Source: a virus. From it: DNA of 64,000 nucleotides. The translations under genes were made by a program, and so were the position numbers. Of this stretch, positions 18,574 through 26,836 are shown piece by piece. The notes under the pieces are model-generated. The model did no database searches, was not told the DNA's origin, and was given only the letters and a program-made list of their open reading frames with translations. Within the stretch, counting starts at the first letter, position 1. Each line of letters starts with the position of its first letter. The stretch covers positions 124,001-188,000 of IMG/VR virus record IMGVR_UViG_3300017917_001342. One strand, given 5' to 3'.

Positions 18574-18882
18574 ATGATTAAATCAATTATCGTTGTAGCA
18601 TTGCTTGCTGTTGCACCATTGTCTGCAAATGCAAACGAGTTAACAGCAGAACAAGAAAATTTTTGCATTAATATCGGTAAATTATCTGCTATGACTGCAA
18701 CACTTCGTGATACAGGACTCAGTGCATCTGATGTTTTTGGACTGTTATCCGATAAAGGTTTAAACGATAAACTTGCATTTATGGTAGTTAATATTGCATA
18801 TGAAAAAATGCCATATGCTTCACCTGATGCAGTTGCTGGTGTTACTCGCATTGCATGTGTGCAAGCTGTTAAAGAACAATAA
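18574..18882 (+). CDS. small secreted or periplasmic protein
   Basis: 102 residues with a signal peptide (MIKSIIVVALLAVAPLSANA, cleavage about residue 20). The mature part is helical with two Cys (near 29 and 96) that could form a disulfide. ATAGGATATAATCC precedes the start. Possible superinfection or periplasmic factor; family not recognised. Confidence 0.7.
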   Translation: MIKSIIVVALLAVAPLSANANELTAEQENFCINIGKLSAMTATLRDTGLSASDVFGLLSDKGLNDKLAFMVVNIAYEKMPYASPDAVAGVTRIACVQAVKEQ

Positions 18883-18889
18883 CAATTTC

Positions 18890-18966
18890 GGTGCCGTAGT
18901 TCAGATGGTTAGAACGCCTGGCTCATAACTAGGAGGTCGTTGGTTCGATTCCAACCGGCACTACCA
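18890..18966 (+). tRNA. tRNA-Met(CAU), elongator-like
   Basis: Acceptor GGTGCCG/CGGCACT, A73, encoded CCA. Anticodon arm CCTGG-CTCATAA-CTAGG. Confidence 0.88.
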
Positions 18967-19003
18967 AATAAATATCAAACACTAACACTGCATCGGAGAA
19001 ATT

Positions 19004-19222
19004 GTGTATACTGCAATAATAATGATGTGTTCTATGGATTTGCAGTGTTATACCATTGCAACTGACACTGGATATTTTGAAACCTATGCACAGTGTAAAC
19101 AAGCGATAAAAGAATTGATAACCGGCGAAGATTTTCAAACTACATACATGATTGAAAACGGTGAATACGTTTACTACGTGTACGGCGAACGATGTATAAA
19201 TTGGAATGACGTTGACGTTTAA
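19004..19222 (+). CDS. 72-residue protein with GTG start
   Basis: CGGAGAAATT lies before GTG 19004. Cys-containing (MMCSMDLQCYTIATDTGYF) and Tyr-rich at the end (GEYVYYVYGERC). It could be a short disulfide-bonded protein. Family not recognised. Confidence 0.6.
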   Translation: MYTAIIMMCSMDLQCYTIATDTGYFETYAQCKQAIKELITGEDFQTTYMIENGEYVYYVYGERCINWNDVDV

Positions 19223-19281
19223 AATATTTTTTGATATTGCATATATCAGAGATAAGTACTAACATAGTAAAGAGATAGCGT

Positions 19282-19356
19282 TCCCTAGTAGCTCAGGGGC
19301 AGAGCAGCTGACTGTTAATCAGCGGGTCGGTGGTTCGAAACCATCCTGGGGAGCCA
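19282..19356 (+). tRNA. tRNA-Asn(GUU)
   Basis: Acceptor TCCCTAG/CTGGGGA, G73, encoded CCA. Anticodon arm GCTGA-CTGTTAA-TCAGC. Confidence 0.93.
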
Positions 19357-19690
19357 AAATTTTCAAAAGGCAGTATAGTTTGCACGGATGAGTGTACCAA
19401 TGCAAATCAAACGCTTTGCGTTTTGAATGTTGTAAGTCGCCACATCGAGGTCGGGAAAATAGATGCTTTATATAGGGCCTTGCGGGGCGCTTATGTAGAC
19501 AACCTCTATTTGTAACCTTGGGAACCCGGATACTGAAAAGTGGATGCATACACGTTCCTTTTGATTTTGAATGGTCCGGAATCGCCTCTTAACAATGCGC
19601 ACCATTTATAGCAGGGATTTACCTGTGAACCCCGAGGACGCTCGGGACTACGGACATCCCGGGGTAATAAGCCCCATTTTATTATAAAAT
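19357..19690 (+). ncRNA. about 330-nt untranslated RNA with terminator
   Basis: No ORF is convincing. CCCGAG-GACG-CTCGGG (19631-19646) and GGGG (19661)/CCCC (19675) followed by ATTTTATT end the unit. CCTTGGGAACCCGG and other GC islands suggest more structure upstream. It may be one ncRNA or the trailer of tRNA-Asn. Confidence 0.45.
19661..19683 (+). terminator. probable intrinsic terminator
   Basis: GGGG-TAATAAG-CCCC followed by ATTTTATTAT, 53 nt before the radical SAM genes. Confidence 0.55.
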
Positions 19691-19735
19691 TTACACATAT
19701 ATCAAGTATAATTACTTGTAAAATATAGTGTGATA

Positions 19736-20971
19736 ATGGATCAATTTTTTCAAAAAACTGTAGGTAGCAATTTTGCATGCGGCTATAAATGGGCATGGAG
19801 TACCATACGGTTACAGACTAGAACAACAAATAGTTGTCATAGAACCGATCAAGACATTATCACACCAGAAACATTTGATTCATTTCATAACACACCAATT
19901 AAATTGCAAACTCGCAAAGCCATGTTAAATGGACAATGGCCGGGTCACGGTTGCGAGTACTGTAAACACATAGAAGATTCTGGTGGCATCAGTGATCGCA
20001 TGTATGCTAATGAACATATACACAACGCTTACATACCTCATGAACTAATAACTAATCCAAAATCGTTAAAAACTACACCCACTATGGTTGAGGTGTATTT
20101 TAGTAATCTTTGCAATATGAGTTGCATTTACTGTAATGAATCATTTAGCACAGTTTGGGAACAAGAAAAACTCAAACACAACGAGCCGATTGCATCTAAT
20201 TTACTGTCGATTAGTTCTGTCGATTACAAAAAAATGACAGACGCATTTTTTACTTGGTTAGATAAAAATATCTATTCGATATTTGAGCTAAACATTTTGG
20301 GCGGCGAACCATTCTTTCAACCAGAACTTGATAGAATGTTAGCATTTATAGAAACGCACCCAAATCCAGATCTAACACTTAAAATATTTTCTAACTTAAA
20401 AGTTCCTACACAAAAGTTTTCTACTATTCTACGTAAATTAGATAGTTTTATCGAATGTAATATAGTCAAACAAGTTGAAATAATAACCAGTATAGACTGT
20501 TGGGGGCCGGAACAAGAATACATACGTACAGGAATTTCTCTTCGTCAATGGGAAGAGAATTTTTCGTACATGGTAAAAAATCATCAAAATATTAACATAC
20601 GAACCCACGGTACCATCACCTGTCTTACCATTAAGACTATATATGGCTTAATTGAAAAAATTAACTTTTACAATAGTTTCAGATCTAACTCTGAGATAAT
20701 TTATTCGTCCGATTTGCTAGTAGAACCAGAGTTCTTACAGTCGGGTATATTCCCATCGGGTTTTTTCGACGATGATTTTGCTGCTATTTTACAAATAGTA
20801 CAAGAAGATTATACAAAAGAGAAAATAACCAATCATTGGTTATCTGTAAACAATCATCAGTATAAACCAGAACTTATTTCAAAACTAAAAGCATTTTTAA
20901 CAACACTTGATATCAGACGCAACACCAACTGGAAATCTACATTTAAATGGCTAGATGAGTTTCAAGTGTAA
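19736..20971 (+). CDS. radical SAM protein, twitch type (paralogue 1)
   Basis: 411 residues. CNMSCIYC (126-133) is the CX3CX2C motif that holds the radical [4Fe-4S] cluster, and ILGGEPFF the SAM-binding GGE motif. An N-terminal Cys-rich part (HRTDQD, GHGCEYCKHIEDSGGISDR) could hold a second cluster. The short barrel fits twitch-domain radical SAM proteins, reported in marine phages with unknown substrates. The start 19736 ATG is used, not GTG 19730. First of three tandem paralogues with 2- and 1-nt gaps. Confidence 0.82.
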   Translation: MDQFFQKTVGSNFACGYKWAWSTIRLQTRTTNSCHRTDQDIITPETFDSFHNTPIKLQTRKAMLNGQWPGHGCEYCKHIEDSGGISDRMYANEHIHNAYIPHELITNPKSLKTTPTMVEVYFSNLCNMSCIYCNESFSTVWEQEKLKHNEPIASNLLSISSVDYKKMTDAFFTWLDKNIYSIFELNILGGEPFFQPELDRMLAFIETHPNPDLTLKIFSNLKVPTQKFSTILRKLDSFIECNIVKQVEIITSIDCWGPEQEYIRTGISLRQWEENFSYMVKNHQNINIRTHGTITCLTIKTIYGLIEKINFYNSFRSNSEIIYSSDLLVEPEFLQSGIFPSGFFDDDFAAILQIVQEDYTKEKITNHWLSVNNHQYKPELISKLKAFLTTLDIRRNTNWKSTFKWLDEFQV

Positions 20972-20973
20972 AC

Positions 20974-22209
20974 ATGGAAAATATGTTTGAAAAATTAACA
21001 GGTTATCGTGCCGGATGTGCAGCTAAATGGAATTGGAGCACAGTTTTTTTAAACCAAGGCACAACTGCTAGCTGCCACAGAACCGATACTGATACTGTAG
21101 ATCATATATCTATACACAATTTTCATAATACCCCGCTAAAGTTGAAAACACGTCAACTGATGCAGCAAGGACAATGGCCAGGGCATGGGTGTGAGTATTG
21201 TAAACATATAGAAAACTCCGGTGGTATCAGCGACAGAATGAATTCAAATTCTCTGTTTAATGGCAAAAAGATTCCGCACGAATTGCTTGTTAATACAGAT
21301 GCAATACACACAACGCCCACGGTACTAGAAATAAATTTTACCAATTTATGTAACATGAGTTGTATATATTGCAGCGAAGGATGGAGTTCTGTATGGGAAC
21401 AGGAAAATATCAAATTCAATGATCGCATTGAACAAGCCCCTAGACTATTAAAAGGCGCAGAGTACGAAAGAATCCTGTTTGAATTCTTTCAATGGTTAGA
21501 CACAAACGTCGAACATTTGTCAGACCTACACATATTAGGTGGGGAACCATTTATTATGCCAGAATTTGACAAAACCGTCGAGTTTCTAAAAACACGCAAG
21601 TTGCCAGATTTGAATTTGGTAGTAATTACCAATTTGAAAATAACCAGAGACAAGCTAACTCAACACCTGTCGGTATTGAATTCGCTATTAGACAACAATG
21701 CCATTGGATCTGTAAGAATAGTTGCTAGTTTAGATTGTTGGGGACCGGAACAAGAGTATATACGTACTGGATTGTCCTTGCAGCAATGGGAAGACAACTT
21801 TGCATTTATAGTAAAAAACTATCGTAACATAGACATCAATGTACACAGTACAATCACAGGTCTTTCTATAAAGACCACCGACAGTTTAATAGACAAAATC
21901 AACTATTACAGGACATTGCTAGATAACAATAAAAACATTATTCATTCTAAGAATTTTGTTACAGGCTTTAGTTACTTGAGTCCAAAAATTTACCCTTATG
22001 GTTTTTTTGATAGCGATTTTGAAAAAATATTGACCAAAATAACTGATAGTTATGAGCTAGAAGAAATGAAAGGCTATAAATTATCAATTGATAACGAGCC
22101 ATATAACCCAGCTCTAATAGAAGATTTAAAACGATATCTAGATAAATTGGATTTTAGAAGAAACACAAATTGGCGTAACTATTTTTCATGGTTAGACGAG
22201 TTTAATTAA
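20974..22209 (+). CDS. radical SAM protein, twitch type (paralogue 2)
   Basis: 411 residues, colinear with its neighbours: CNMSCIYC near 126, LGGEPF near 190, SLDCWGPEQEYIRTG near 260 and the N-terminal GCEYCKHIENSGGISDR. All cluster residues are present, so it should be active. The C-terminus FRRNTNWRNYFSWLDEF is shared by all three. Expressed with paralogue 1 by translational coupling (2-nt gap). Confidence 0.82.
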   Translation: MENMFEKLTGYRAGCAAKWNWSTVFLNQGTTASCHRTDTDTVDHISIHNFHNTPLKLKTRQLMQQGQWPGHGCEYCKHIENSGGISDRMNSNSLFNGKKIPHELLVNTDAIHTTPTVLEINFTNLCNMSCIYCSEGWSSVWEQENIKFNDRIEQAPRLLKGAEYERILFEFFQWLDTNVEHLSDLHILGGEPFIMPEFDKTVEFLKTRKLPDLNLVVITNLKITRDKLTQHLSVLNSLLDNNAIGSVRIVASLDCWGPEQEYIRTGLSLQQWEDNFAFIVKNYRNIDINVHSTITGLSIKTTDSLIDKINYYRTLLDNNKNIIHSKNFVTGFSYLSPKIYPYGFFDSDFEKILTKITDSYELEEMKGYKLSIDNEPYNPALIEDLKRYLDKLDFRRNTNWRNYFSWLDEFN

Positions 22210-22210
22210 A

Positions 22211-23461
22211 ATGGAAGATCAGTTTTCAAAACTCACCAATGGAAAATTTGGATGTGGTTACAAATGGGCATGGAGCACAATTTTTTTACAGCAAGGGTCT
22301 AGCTCTAGTTGTCATCGTACTATGCAGGACTTTTTTGATGAACAAACTGTGCAACAGTTTCATAACTCTCCATTGAAGCTGCAAAGTCGTAAAGCCATGT
22401 TAGATGGTCAATGGCCGGGGCATGGTTGTGAATACTGCAAAAATATAGAGGCTGCTGGCGGTATTAGTGATAGACAACAAATAAACAAAAAATTTCAAGG
22501 TCTTATTGTACCTAAAGAACTGTTAACTGATTCTACTGCAATCAATGTATCGCCTACTATGATTGAATTGCATTTTAGTAATTTGTGTAATATGAGTTGC
22601 ATATATTGTAACCAACGATTCAGTTCGGTATGGGAACAAGAAAATTTAAAGCACGGCAACATATTTGCAGATACCGAATTTCTATTAAATCACAGTGCAA
22701 CCGGTCGTATGATAGATTCATTTTTTGATTGGCTGCACTACAATATAGGCAATTTAGTTAAAATTAACATACTTGGTGGTGAACCATTTTATCAATCTGA
22801 GTTTTATAGATTTATAGATTTCTTAGCCGAGCATCCAAATCCAAATTTAGACATTACTGTGTTTTCTAATTTAAAAGTTAATGAAAATAAATTTTCATCG
22901 GCATTGAAACGATTAGAAACTTTTGTAAAATCCAACATTGTCAAAAGTGTAGAAATAGTTGCTAGTTTAGATTGTTGGGGACCTGAACAAGAATACGTTA
23001 GAACTGGGCTGTCTTTACAACAATGGGAAGATAATTTTGCACTGTTGGTAAACAATTTTCAAGATATTGAAGTACAAATTCATGGCACAATATCAAGTTT
23101 GACTATTAAAACTATCCCAGATCTACTCAACAAGATTAATTTTTACAATAGTATGCGTAGTAAACACCCAATAAGTTACTCTAATAACATACTAGTGCAT
23201 CCAAATTGCTTACAACCTGGTATATTTCCTTTGGGGTTTTTTGATGATGATTTCAACAAAATACTGCCTCTTATACAAAATCAAGCAGAACACGATGAAA
23301 TGCAAGGCTATTTCAAAACCATTAACAATACAGACTACAATCCTCAATTGATAATTGAATTGAAACAATACCTAGACACGTTGGATATCAGACGACACAC
23401 AAATTGGAAAACAGTGTTTCCATGGTTAGATCAGTTCGATGTTGACAAACATCACAGTTAG
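22211..23461 (+). CDS. radical SAM protein, twitch type (paralogue 3)
   Basis: 416 residues with the same motifs (CNMSCIYC, ILGGEPFY, SLDCWGPEQEYVRTG). Starts 1 nt after paralogue 2. It ends with TAG directly followed by TGA, so amber suppression would not extend it. The three differ over most of their length, suggesting old duplication and distinct substrates. No obvious precursor peptide gene lies next to the set. Confidence 0.82.
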   Translation: MEDQFSKLTNGKFGCGYKWAWSTIFLQQGSSSSCHRTMQDFFDEQTVQQFHNSPLKLQSRKAMLDGQWPGHGCEYCKNIEAAGGISDRQQINKKFQGLIVPKELLTDSTAINVSPTMIELHFSNLCNMSCIYCNQRFSSVWEQENLKHGNIFADTEFLLNHSATGRMIDSFFDWLHYNIGNLVKINILGGEPFYQSEFYRFIDFLAEHPNPNLDITVFSNLKVNENKFSSALKRLETFVKSNIVKSVEIVASLDCWGPEQEYVRTGLSLQQWEDNFALLVNNFQDIEVQIHGTISSLTIKTIPDLLNKINFYNSMRSKHPISYSNNILVHPNCLQPGIFPLGFFDDDFNKILPLIQNQAEHDEMQGYFKTINNTDYNPQLIIELKQYLDTLDIRRHTNWKTVFPWLDQFDVDKHHS

Positions 23462-23470
23462 TGATAGTAT
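23442..23470 (+). promoter_or_regulatory. promoter inside the end of the radical SAM gene
   Basis: TTGACA near 23442 with TAGTAT 17 nt later, about 25 nt before the next gene. Confidence 0.45.
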
Positions 23471-23491
23471 CACTGTAGAAAGGGCTGTGTT

Positions 23492-23971
23492 ATGAATGAC
23501 GATTATTACAAGTTGCGAGCAGAAGCTGTAACACGAGAACATATTCAACGTGTAGCAGAGCTACTTGGCAAATGTGCAACAGAATTAATTGCTCGTGGAG
23601 TAAACCACGACAAATCTAAACTAGAAGATCCGGAATTGCCAATTCTAGCAACTGTACAAGAAATTGTTGATAAAAATGGCTATTCTGAATATGGATCACC
23701 AGAATACTACGAAGTAATGCGTATTCTAAAACCTATGCATGAACATCATTATGCAAACAATAGGCATCATCCCGAATATTACCCAGATGGTGTAAACGGA
23801 ATGACACTGTTCGACCTTATTGAAATGTTTATAGATTGGAAAGCTGCTAGTGATCGCGCAAATGATCCACTAATGCACATTAGTCATTCTACAAAACGCT
23901 ACGGTATCGACACACAACTAGCTACGATACTGCGTAACACTGCTGATTATTTAGATTTTAAACACAACTGA
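23492..23971 (+). CDS. DUF5662-like protein
   Basis: 159 residues; GAAAGGGCTGTGTT precedes the start. The pattern NHDKSKLEDPE, then HEHHYANNRHHPEYY and FDLIEMFIDWKAASDR is that of DUF5662, a helical family common in phages with His and Asp residues that may bind metal. Function unknown. Confidence 0.75.
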   Translation: MNDDYYKLRAEAVTREHIQRVAELLGKCATELIARGVNHDKSKLEDPELPILATVQEIVDKNGYSEYGSPEYYEVMRILKPMHEHHYANNRHHPEYYPDGVNGMTLFDLIEMFIDWKAASDRANDPLMHISHSTKRYGIDTQLATILRNTADYLDFKHN

Positions 23972-24056
23972 AACAACTTGATTTTTTCCTAAGTGTGTGT
24001 TAAATATATAAAGTGCGGTATAGATCCGTACTACACACACAGAGAAAGTTATTAAA

Positions 24057-24380
24057 ATGAATACACCAGATTATCAAAAAATGGCCAATGATGTTGCAGA
24101 AACTGTAAAAGCTGCATTGGTTCCTGAAATTAAATTCAGCAAAAACGGCTATGAAATCCGTAGCGACATTCTCAAAGAAGCCAAGGACTTGGTTGCTCAA
24201 GACTTCCACATGAAATGGCAAGGTTGGGAACTTACTGCGAAACGTGACGAAAAAACTGGTCAAATTGTTACAGCAGTTGGCATGCCTGAGTTTCCAGGAC
24301 TTGATAAGGTTCTAGAAACTGCTGAAAAAATGTACGAGTTTGTTAACTACGGCAAGCGCCGCGAAGATAACAAAAAGTAA
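24057..24380 (+). CDS. 107-residue hypothetical protein
   Basis: AGAGAAAGTTATTAAA before the start. Helical N-terminus, then EIKFSKNGYEIRSDILKEA and a basic tail KRREDNKK. Seems soluble. Family not recognised. Confidence 0.65.
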   Translation: MNTPDYQKMANDVAETVKAALVPEIKFSKNGYEIRSDILKEAKDLVAQDFHMKWQGWELTAKRDEKTGQIVTAVGMPEFPGLDKVLETAEKMYEFVNYGKRREDNKK

Positions 24381-24388
24381 TATCAACT

Positions 24389-24412
24389 GTAGTGGGCGTA
24401 ACTGCCCACTAC
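24389..24412 (+). terminator. strong hairpin, probable terminator or processing site
   Basis: GTAGTGGGC (24389-24397)/GCCCACTAC (24404-24412), perfect 9 bp, after the CDS. The following bases ACTTTAAC are only moderately T-rich. Confidence 0.5.
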
Positions 24413-24426
24413 ACTTTAACAAATTT

Positions 24427-24449
24427 GGTTCCTTAGCTCAGCTGGAACA
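24427..24449 (+). pseudogene. 5' fragment of a tRNA split by an insertion
   Basis: GGTTCCT-TA-GCTCAGCTGGA is an acceptor strand, positions 8-9 and most of a D-arm. GGTTCCT pairs at all 7 positions with AGGGACC at 24947-24953, about 500 nt downstream. The sequence between carries a complete tRNA-Arg and an HNH gene. Confidence 0.65.
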
Positions 24450-24463
24450 GGAAAACATATGCT

Positions 24464-24540
24464 GGTTCCGTAGCTCAGTTGGATAGAGCAGGGAACTTCT
24501 AATTCCAAGGTCGAGGGTTCGAATCCTTCCGGGACCGCCA
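24464..24540 (+). tRNA. tRNA-Arg(UCU), copy 2, within a leader-trailer helix
   Basis: Acceptor GGTTCCG/CGGGACC, G73, encoded CCA; anticodon loop CTTCTAA gives UCU. GGAAAACATATG upstream and CATATGTTTTCC, which includes the CA of CCA, pair perfectly in the precursor, so the CCA end would be buried until processing. Confidence 0.9.
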
Positions 24541-24586
24541 TATGTTTTCCATTGGTTAGAGATAAATACTCTAACCAGGAGCAATA

Positions 24587-24919
24587 ATGACATCATTCAC
24601 TTGTAGAACATGCGGCATAGAAGGTGAAGAAAACTTCTATAAAACTGCAAAGTATCAATGCAAGAAGTGCTGGAATCAGCGCACTTACAAAACAGGCATT
24701 GACAAGATCAATAAACTTAAATCTGAACTAGGCGGATGCTGTGCGCGATGCGGTTACGATAAGTATCTAGGCGCACTTGAGTTCCACCATTTGGATCCCA
24801 CAGTAAAAGAATTTGCACTAGGACACAAGAGGGGGCTGTCTGAAGAAGCACTTCGAAAAGAGATTAACAAGTGCATCCTACTGTGTGCGAACTGTCATAG
24901 AGAAGAACATCAAGTCTAA
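24587..24919 (+). CDS. HNH homing endonuclease
   Basis: 110 residues. CRTCG...CKKC and CARCGYDKYLGALEFHHLDP...CILLCANCHREEH are the zinc-ribbon and HNH parts; the catalytic His pair (EFHHLDP) and C-terminal His are present. Such small enzymes nick or cut a target and drive their own spread. The stop codon lies inside the 3' tRNA half, consistent with insertion there. Confidence 0.85.
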   Translation: MTSFTCRTCGIEGEENFYKTAKYQCKKCWNQRTYKTGIDKINKLKSELGGCCARCGYDKYLGALEFHHLDPTVKEFALGHKRGLSEEALRKEINKCILLCANCHREEHQV

Positions 24920-24957
24920 GCAGTGGGTCGCAGGTTCGAGTCCTGCAGGGACCGCCA
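24911..24957 (+). pseudogene. 3' fragment of the split tRNA
   Basis: Loop-like GTCTAA, a variable loop GGGTC, T-arm GCAGG-TTCGAGT-CCTGC, acceptor AGGGACC, G73 and CCA. UCU would be the anticodon if the loop is AGTCTAA. The matching 5' half is at 24427. Confidence 0.65.
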
Positions 24958-24963
24958 TTTTAA

Positions 24964-24992
24964 TTGACACAGTACAAGTTCTGTGCTATAAA
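24964..24992 (+). promoter_or_regulatory. consensus promoter of the tRNA-Gly unit
   Basis: TTGACA 24964-24969, exactly 17 nt, TATAAA 24987-24992, 9 nt before the tRNA-Gly gene. Confidence 0.8.
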
Positions 24993-25001
24993 TAAGTTAA
25001 T

Positions 25002-25076
25002 GCGGGTGTAACTCAGAGGTAGAGTGTCAGCCTTCCAAGCTGTTCGTCGTGGGTTCGATTCCCATCGCCCGCTCCA
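25002..25076 (+). tRNA. tRNA-Gly(UCC)
   Basis: Acceptor GCGGGTG/CGCCCGC (one mismatch-tolerant G-C set), T73, encoded CCA. Anticodon loop CTTCCAA gives UCC. Confidence 0.92.
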
Positions 25077-25082
25077 AATTAC

Positions 25083-25157
25083 AGACTGTTAGTTCATTAG
25101 TAGAACGCTTGCGTGACATGCAAGAGGTAGTGGGAGCGTAACCCACACAGTCTACCA
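25083..25157 (+). tRNA. tRNA-Val(GAC) with unusual T-loop
   Basis: Acceptor AGACTGT/ACAGTCT, A73, encoded CCA. Anticodon arm CTTGC-GTGACAT-GCAAG. The T-loop is AGCGTAA instead of TTCGANT. Confidence 0.88.
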
Positions 25158-25167
25158 GATAGAAAAC

Positions 25168-25839
25168 ATGTTCACATATCAACACATACGTAACGAAGTT
25201 AAACGACGCTGTAAAGCACAGCCGGCAACAATGATAGTGCCATGGGTATTAGATTATATCAATGCACACTTAGCAACACTGCCACCTAACAGTGTTATAG
25301 CAGAACTAGGTACATTTGTTGGTGGTACAGCAGTTTTATTTGCACAATCGCATCCATCGTTTGTGATACACACATATGATATAAACAAGTTTGACAATTT
25401 TGCCAACAGTTCAATGCTACAGTCATTAGATAAACGATACGACCTGCCATTGCTTAACAAAGATGATATTGTTGAAATTCAACGGTTGCATTTAGAAGAC
25501 TACCCTAATATAGTAATGCATGTTGAAGATTCGGCTAAGATCACAGTTGATAATTTATCAGCAGTACTAATAGACGATAATCGAGACGAGCACTCACTAT
25601 TTGAGTTGTTACACACTATTTGGCCGTTGTTGAATGATAACGGTATGATTTTTGCAGATGACGCAGATAATCCACATATACACAATGCGTTTTATAAATT
25701 TGCTAAAATCAAAGATTTAGAGTTGACAATATACAGTAAATGCATTAAATTAGTAAAAACAGCAGCAATGTCGGACAAAAGACAGTTTGATTTTAAAGAC
25801 ACCCTGTTGCACAGAATAACAATAGGAGACCACGTATGA
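25168..25839 (+). CDS. class I SAM-dependent methyltransferase
   Basis: 223 residues; IAELGTFVGGTAVLFA (about 44-59) is motif I, HTYDIN the acidic loop, and SAVLIDDNRD plus IFADDAD fit the Methyltransf_24 group. The target could be a small molecule or glycan. ATGA overlap with the next small gene shows co-translation. Confidence 0.75.
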   Translation: MFTYQHIRNEVKRRCKAQPATMIVPWVLDYINAHLATLPPNSVIAELGTFVGGTAVLFAQSHPSFVIHTYDINKFDNFANSSMLQSLDKRYDLPLLNKDDIVEIQRLHLEDYPNIVMHVEDSAKITVDNLSAVLIDDNRDEHSLFELLHTIWPLLNDNGMIFADDADNPHIHNAFYKFAKIKDLELTIYSKCIKLVKTAAMSDKRQFDFKDTLLHRITIGDHV

Positions 25840-25949
25840 GAAAAGCAGTTCACAAAGCAAACGTTAAGCGTCAGGCGCTTATGCTCAAGCGTGGTTGGGT
25901 AGGTCGAAAGAATCGCAAGCAAAAGCGCATGGCTGTTGCTGCAAGTTAA
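25836..25949 (+). CDS. 37-residue very basic peptide
   Basis: ATGA overlap with the methyltransferase and a good ATAGGAGACCACGT site. MRKAVHKANVKRQALMLKRG and RKNRKQKRM make it about 40% Lys/Arg. Probably binds nucleic acid or ribosomes; it resembles small basic ribosomal proteins only in composition. Confidence 0.7.
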   Translation: MRKAVHKANVKRQALMLKRGWVGRKNRKQKRMAVAAS

Positions 25950-25956
25950 ATTATTT

Positions 25957-26032
25957 GGGGTGTTAGCTCAGCTGGGAGAGCGGTAGCTTTGCAAGCTTCA
26001 GGTCAGGAGTTCGATCCTCCTACACTCCACCA
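25957..26032 (+). tRNA. tRNA-Ala(UGC), copy 2
   Basis: Acceptor GGGGTGT/ACACTCC, A73, encoded CCA. Anticodon loop TTTGCAA. Confidence 0.93.
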
Positions 26033-26050
26033 AAATATAAGGATGATATC

Positions 26051-26233
26051 ATGTTTGGTTTTTTGAATTCGACTCTTAAAGCAGCAGCAGCCGTAGTTGA
26101 TATTCCTGTTTCTATTGCAGCCGATGTGGTTACACTTGGCGGAGCATTGACAGATAAAGATACACTGTATACTACAGATGCAGCAAGTCGACTGGTTCAA
26201 AATGTCAAGAACATGACCGATCCAAAGGAATAA
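26051..26233 (+). CDS. 60-residue conserved-type phage protein
   Basis: AAGGATGATATC site. MFGFLNSTLKAAAAVVDIPV and ADVVTLGGALTDK form amphipathic segments typical of short phage proteins seen in many enterobacterial and marine phages. Function unknown. Confidence 0.7.
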   Translation: MFGFLNSTLKAAAAVVDIPVSIAADVVTLGGALTDKDTLYTTDAASRLVQNVKNMTDPKE

Positions 26234-26234
26234 T

Positions 26235-26309
26235 GCGGAATTAGCTCAGTGGTAGAGCGTCTCGTTTACACCGAGAATGTCGGGAGTTCGAAACTCTCAT
26301 TCCGCACCA
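26235..26309 (+). tRNA. tRNA-Val(UAC), copy 2
   Basis: Acceptor GCGGAAT/ATTCCGC, A73, encoded CCA. Anticodon arm TCTCG-TTTACAC-CGAGA. Confidence 0.93.
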
Positions 26310-26775
26310 TAAACTAGTTATAGAACAACTGTTGCGCGGCGCCAATCGGCGAAAGGTTGGGCAGTTGTCATAGCAAAATAGATTTGAGCGATAGAATGTT
26401 ATGCGCGGTGCACTCTGAATGCAACAGGCGATAACAACATGGCAATAATCAAATACCGTTCGTAACGATAGAATGTTATGCGCGATGCCCTTAGAAGGTA
26501 GCAGGCGATAACAACATGGTGAGAACAACAATAGAACATGCGATTTTACTGAATAGACTGCATGTCATTGTAAATTAGAAAGCAGAATACAACATAGTTG
26601 TTGCTATAGAATGTATTCTTTTTATATTAAAATAGACTGCTAAACACTATAGAGCCTGTGTATCACTAACAAAACATTATCTAGTAAGCACAGGCCATAG
26701 ACAAGAAAACTGTTGCTAAACCTATAGAGTAGCTTTTCTTTTAGATAGAAAGGATGCCATAGGAGGCAAAAATAA
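26310..26775 (+). repeat. array of stem-loops each preceded by (T)ATAGA
   Basis: At least six stem-loops occur in series: near 26323 (ACAACTG/CAGTTGT), 26391 and 26469 (two close copies, GATAGAATGTTATGCGCG ... GGCGATAACAACATGG), 26543 (ACATGC/GCATGT), 26583 (AGAATACA/TGTATTCT), 26654 (GCCTGTG/CACAGGC) and 26702 (AAGAAAA/TTTTCTT). Most begin with ATAGA or TATAGA and several end with CATAG or CATGG. No ORF. The regular layout suggests an array of small RNAs or of protein-binding sites. Confidence 0.6.
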
Positions 26776-26836
26776 ATTGCAAAATTATCGAATATTCTGC
26801 GTATGAATATCATAATTAGGCATAAATTAACTTAGT

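Larger units (their letters stand above)
24450..24919 (+). mobile_element. HNH-encoding insertion within a tRNA gene
   Basis: About 470 nt lie between the two halves of a tRNA. They contain tRNA-Arg(UCU) flanked by perfect 12-bp inverted repeats (24450-24461/24539-24550) and an HNH endonuclease gene. The layout fits a homing-type insertion into a tRNA gene that brings a replacement tRNA. No group I intron core is visible. Confidence 0.5.

Noticed and set aside
19736-23461. RiPP biosynthesis locus
   Set aside because: No short Cys- or Gly-rich precursor gene or peptidase is adjacent to the radical SAM genes.
26310-26775. CRISPR array
   Set aside because: The repeats differ in sequence and length, spacing is irregular, and no cas genes are near.
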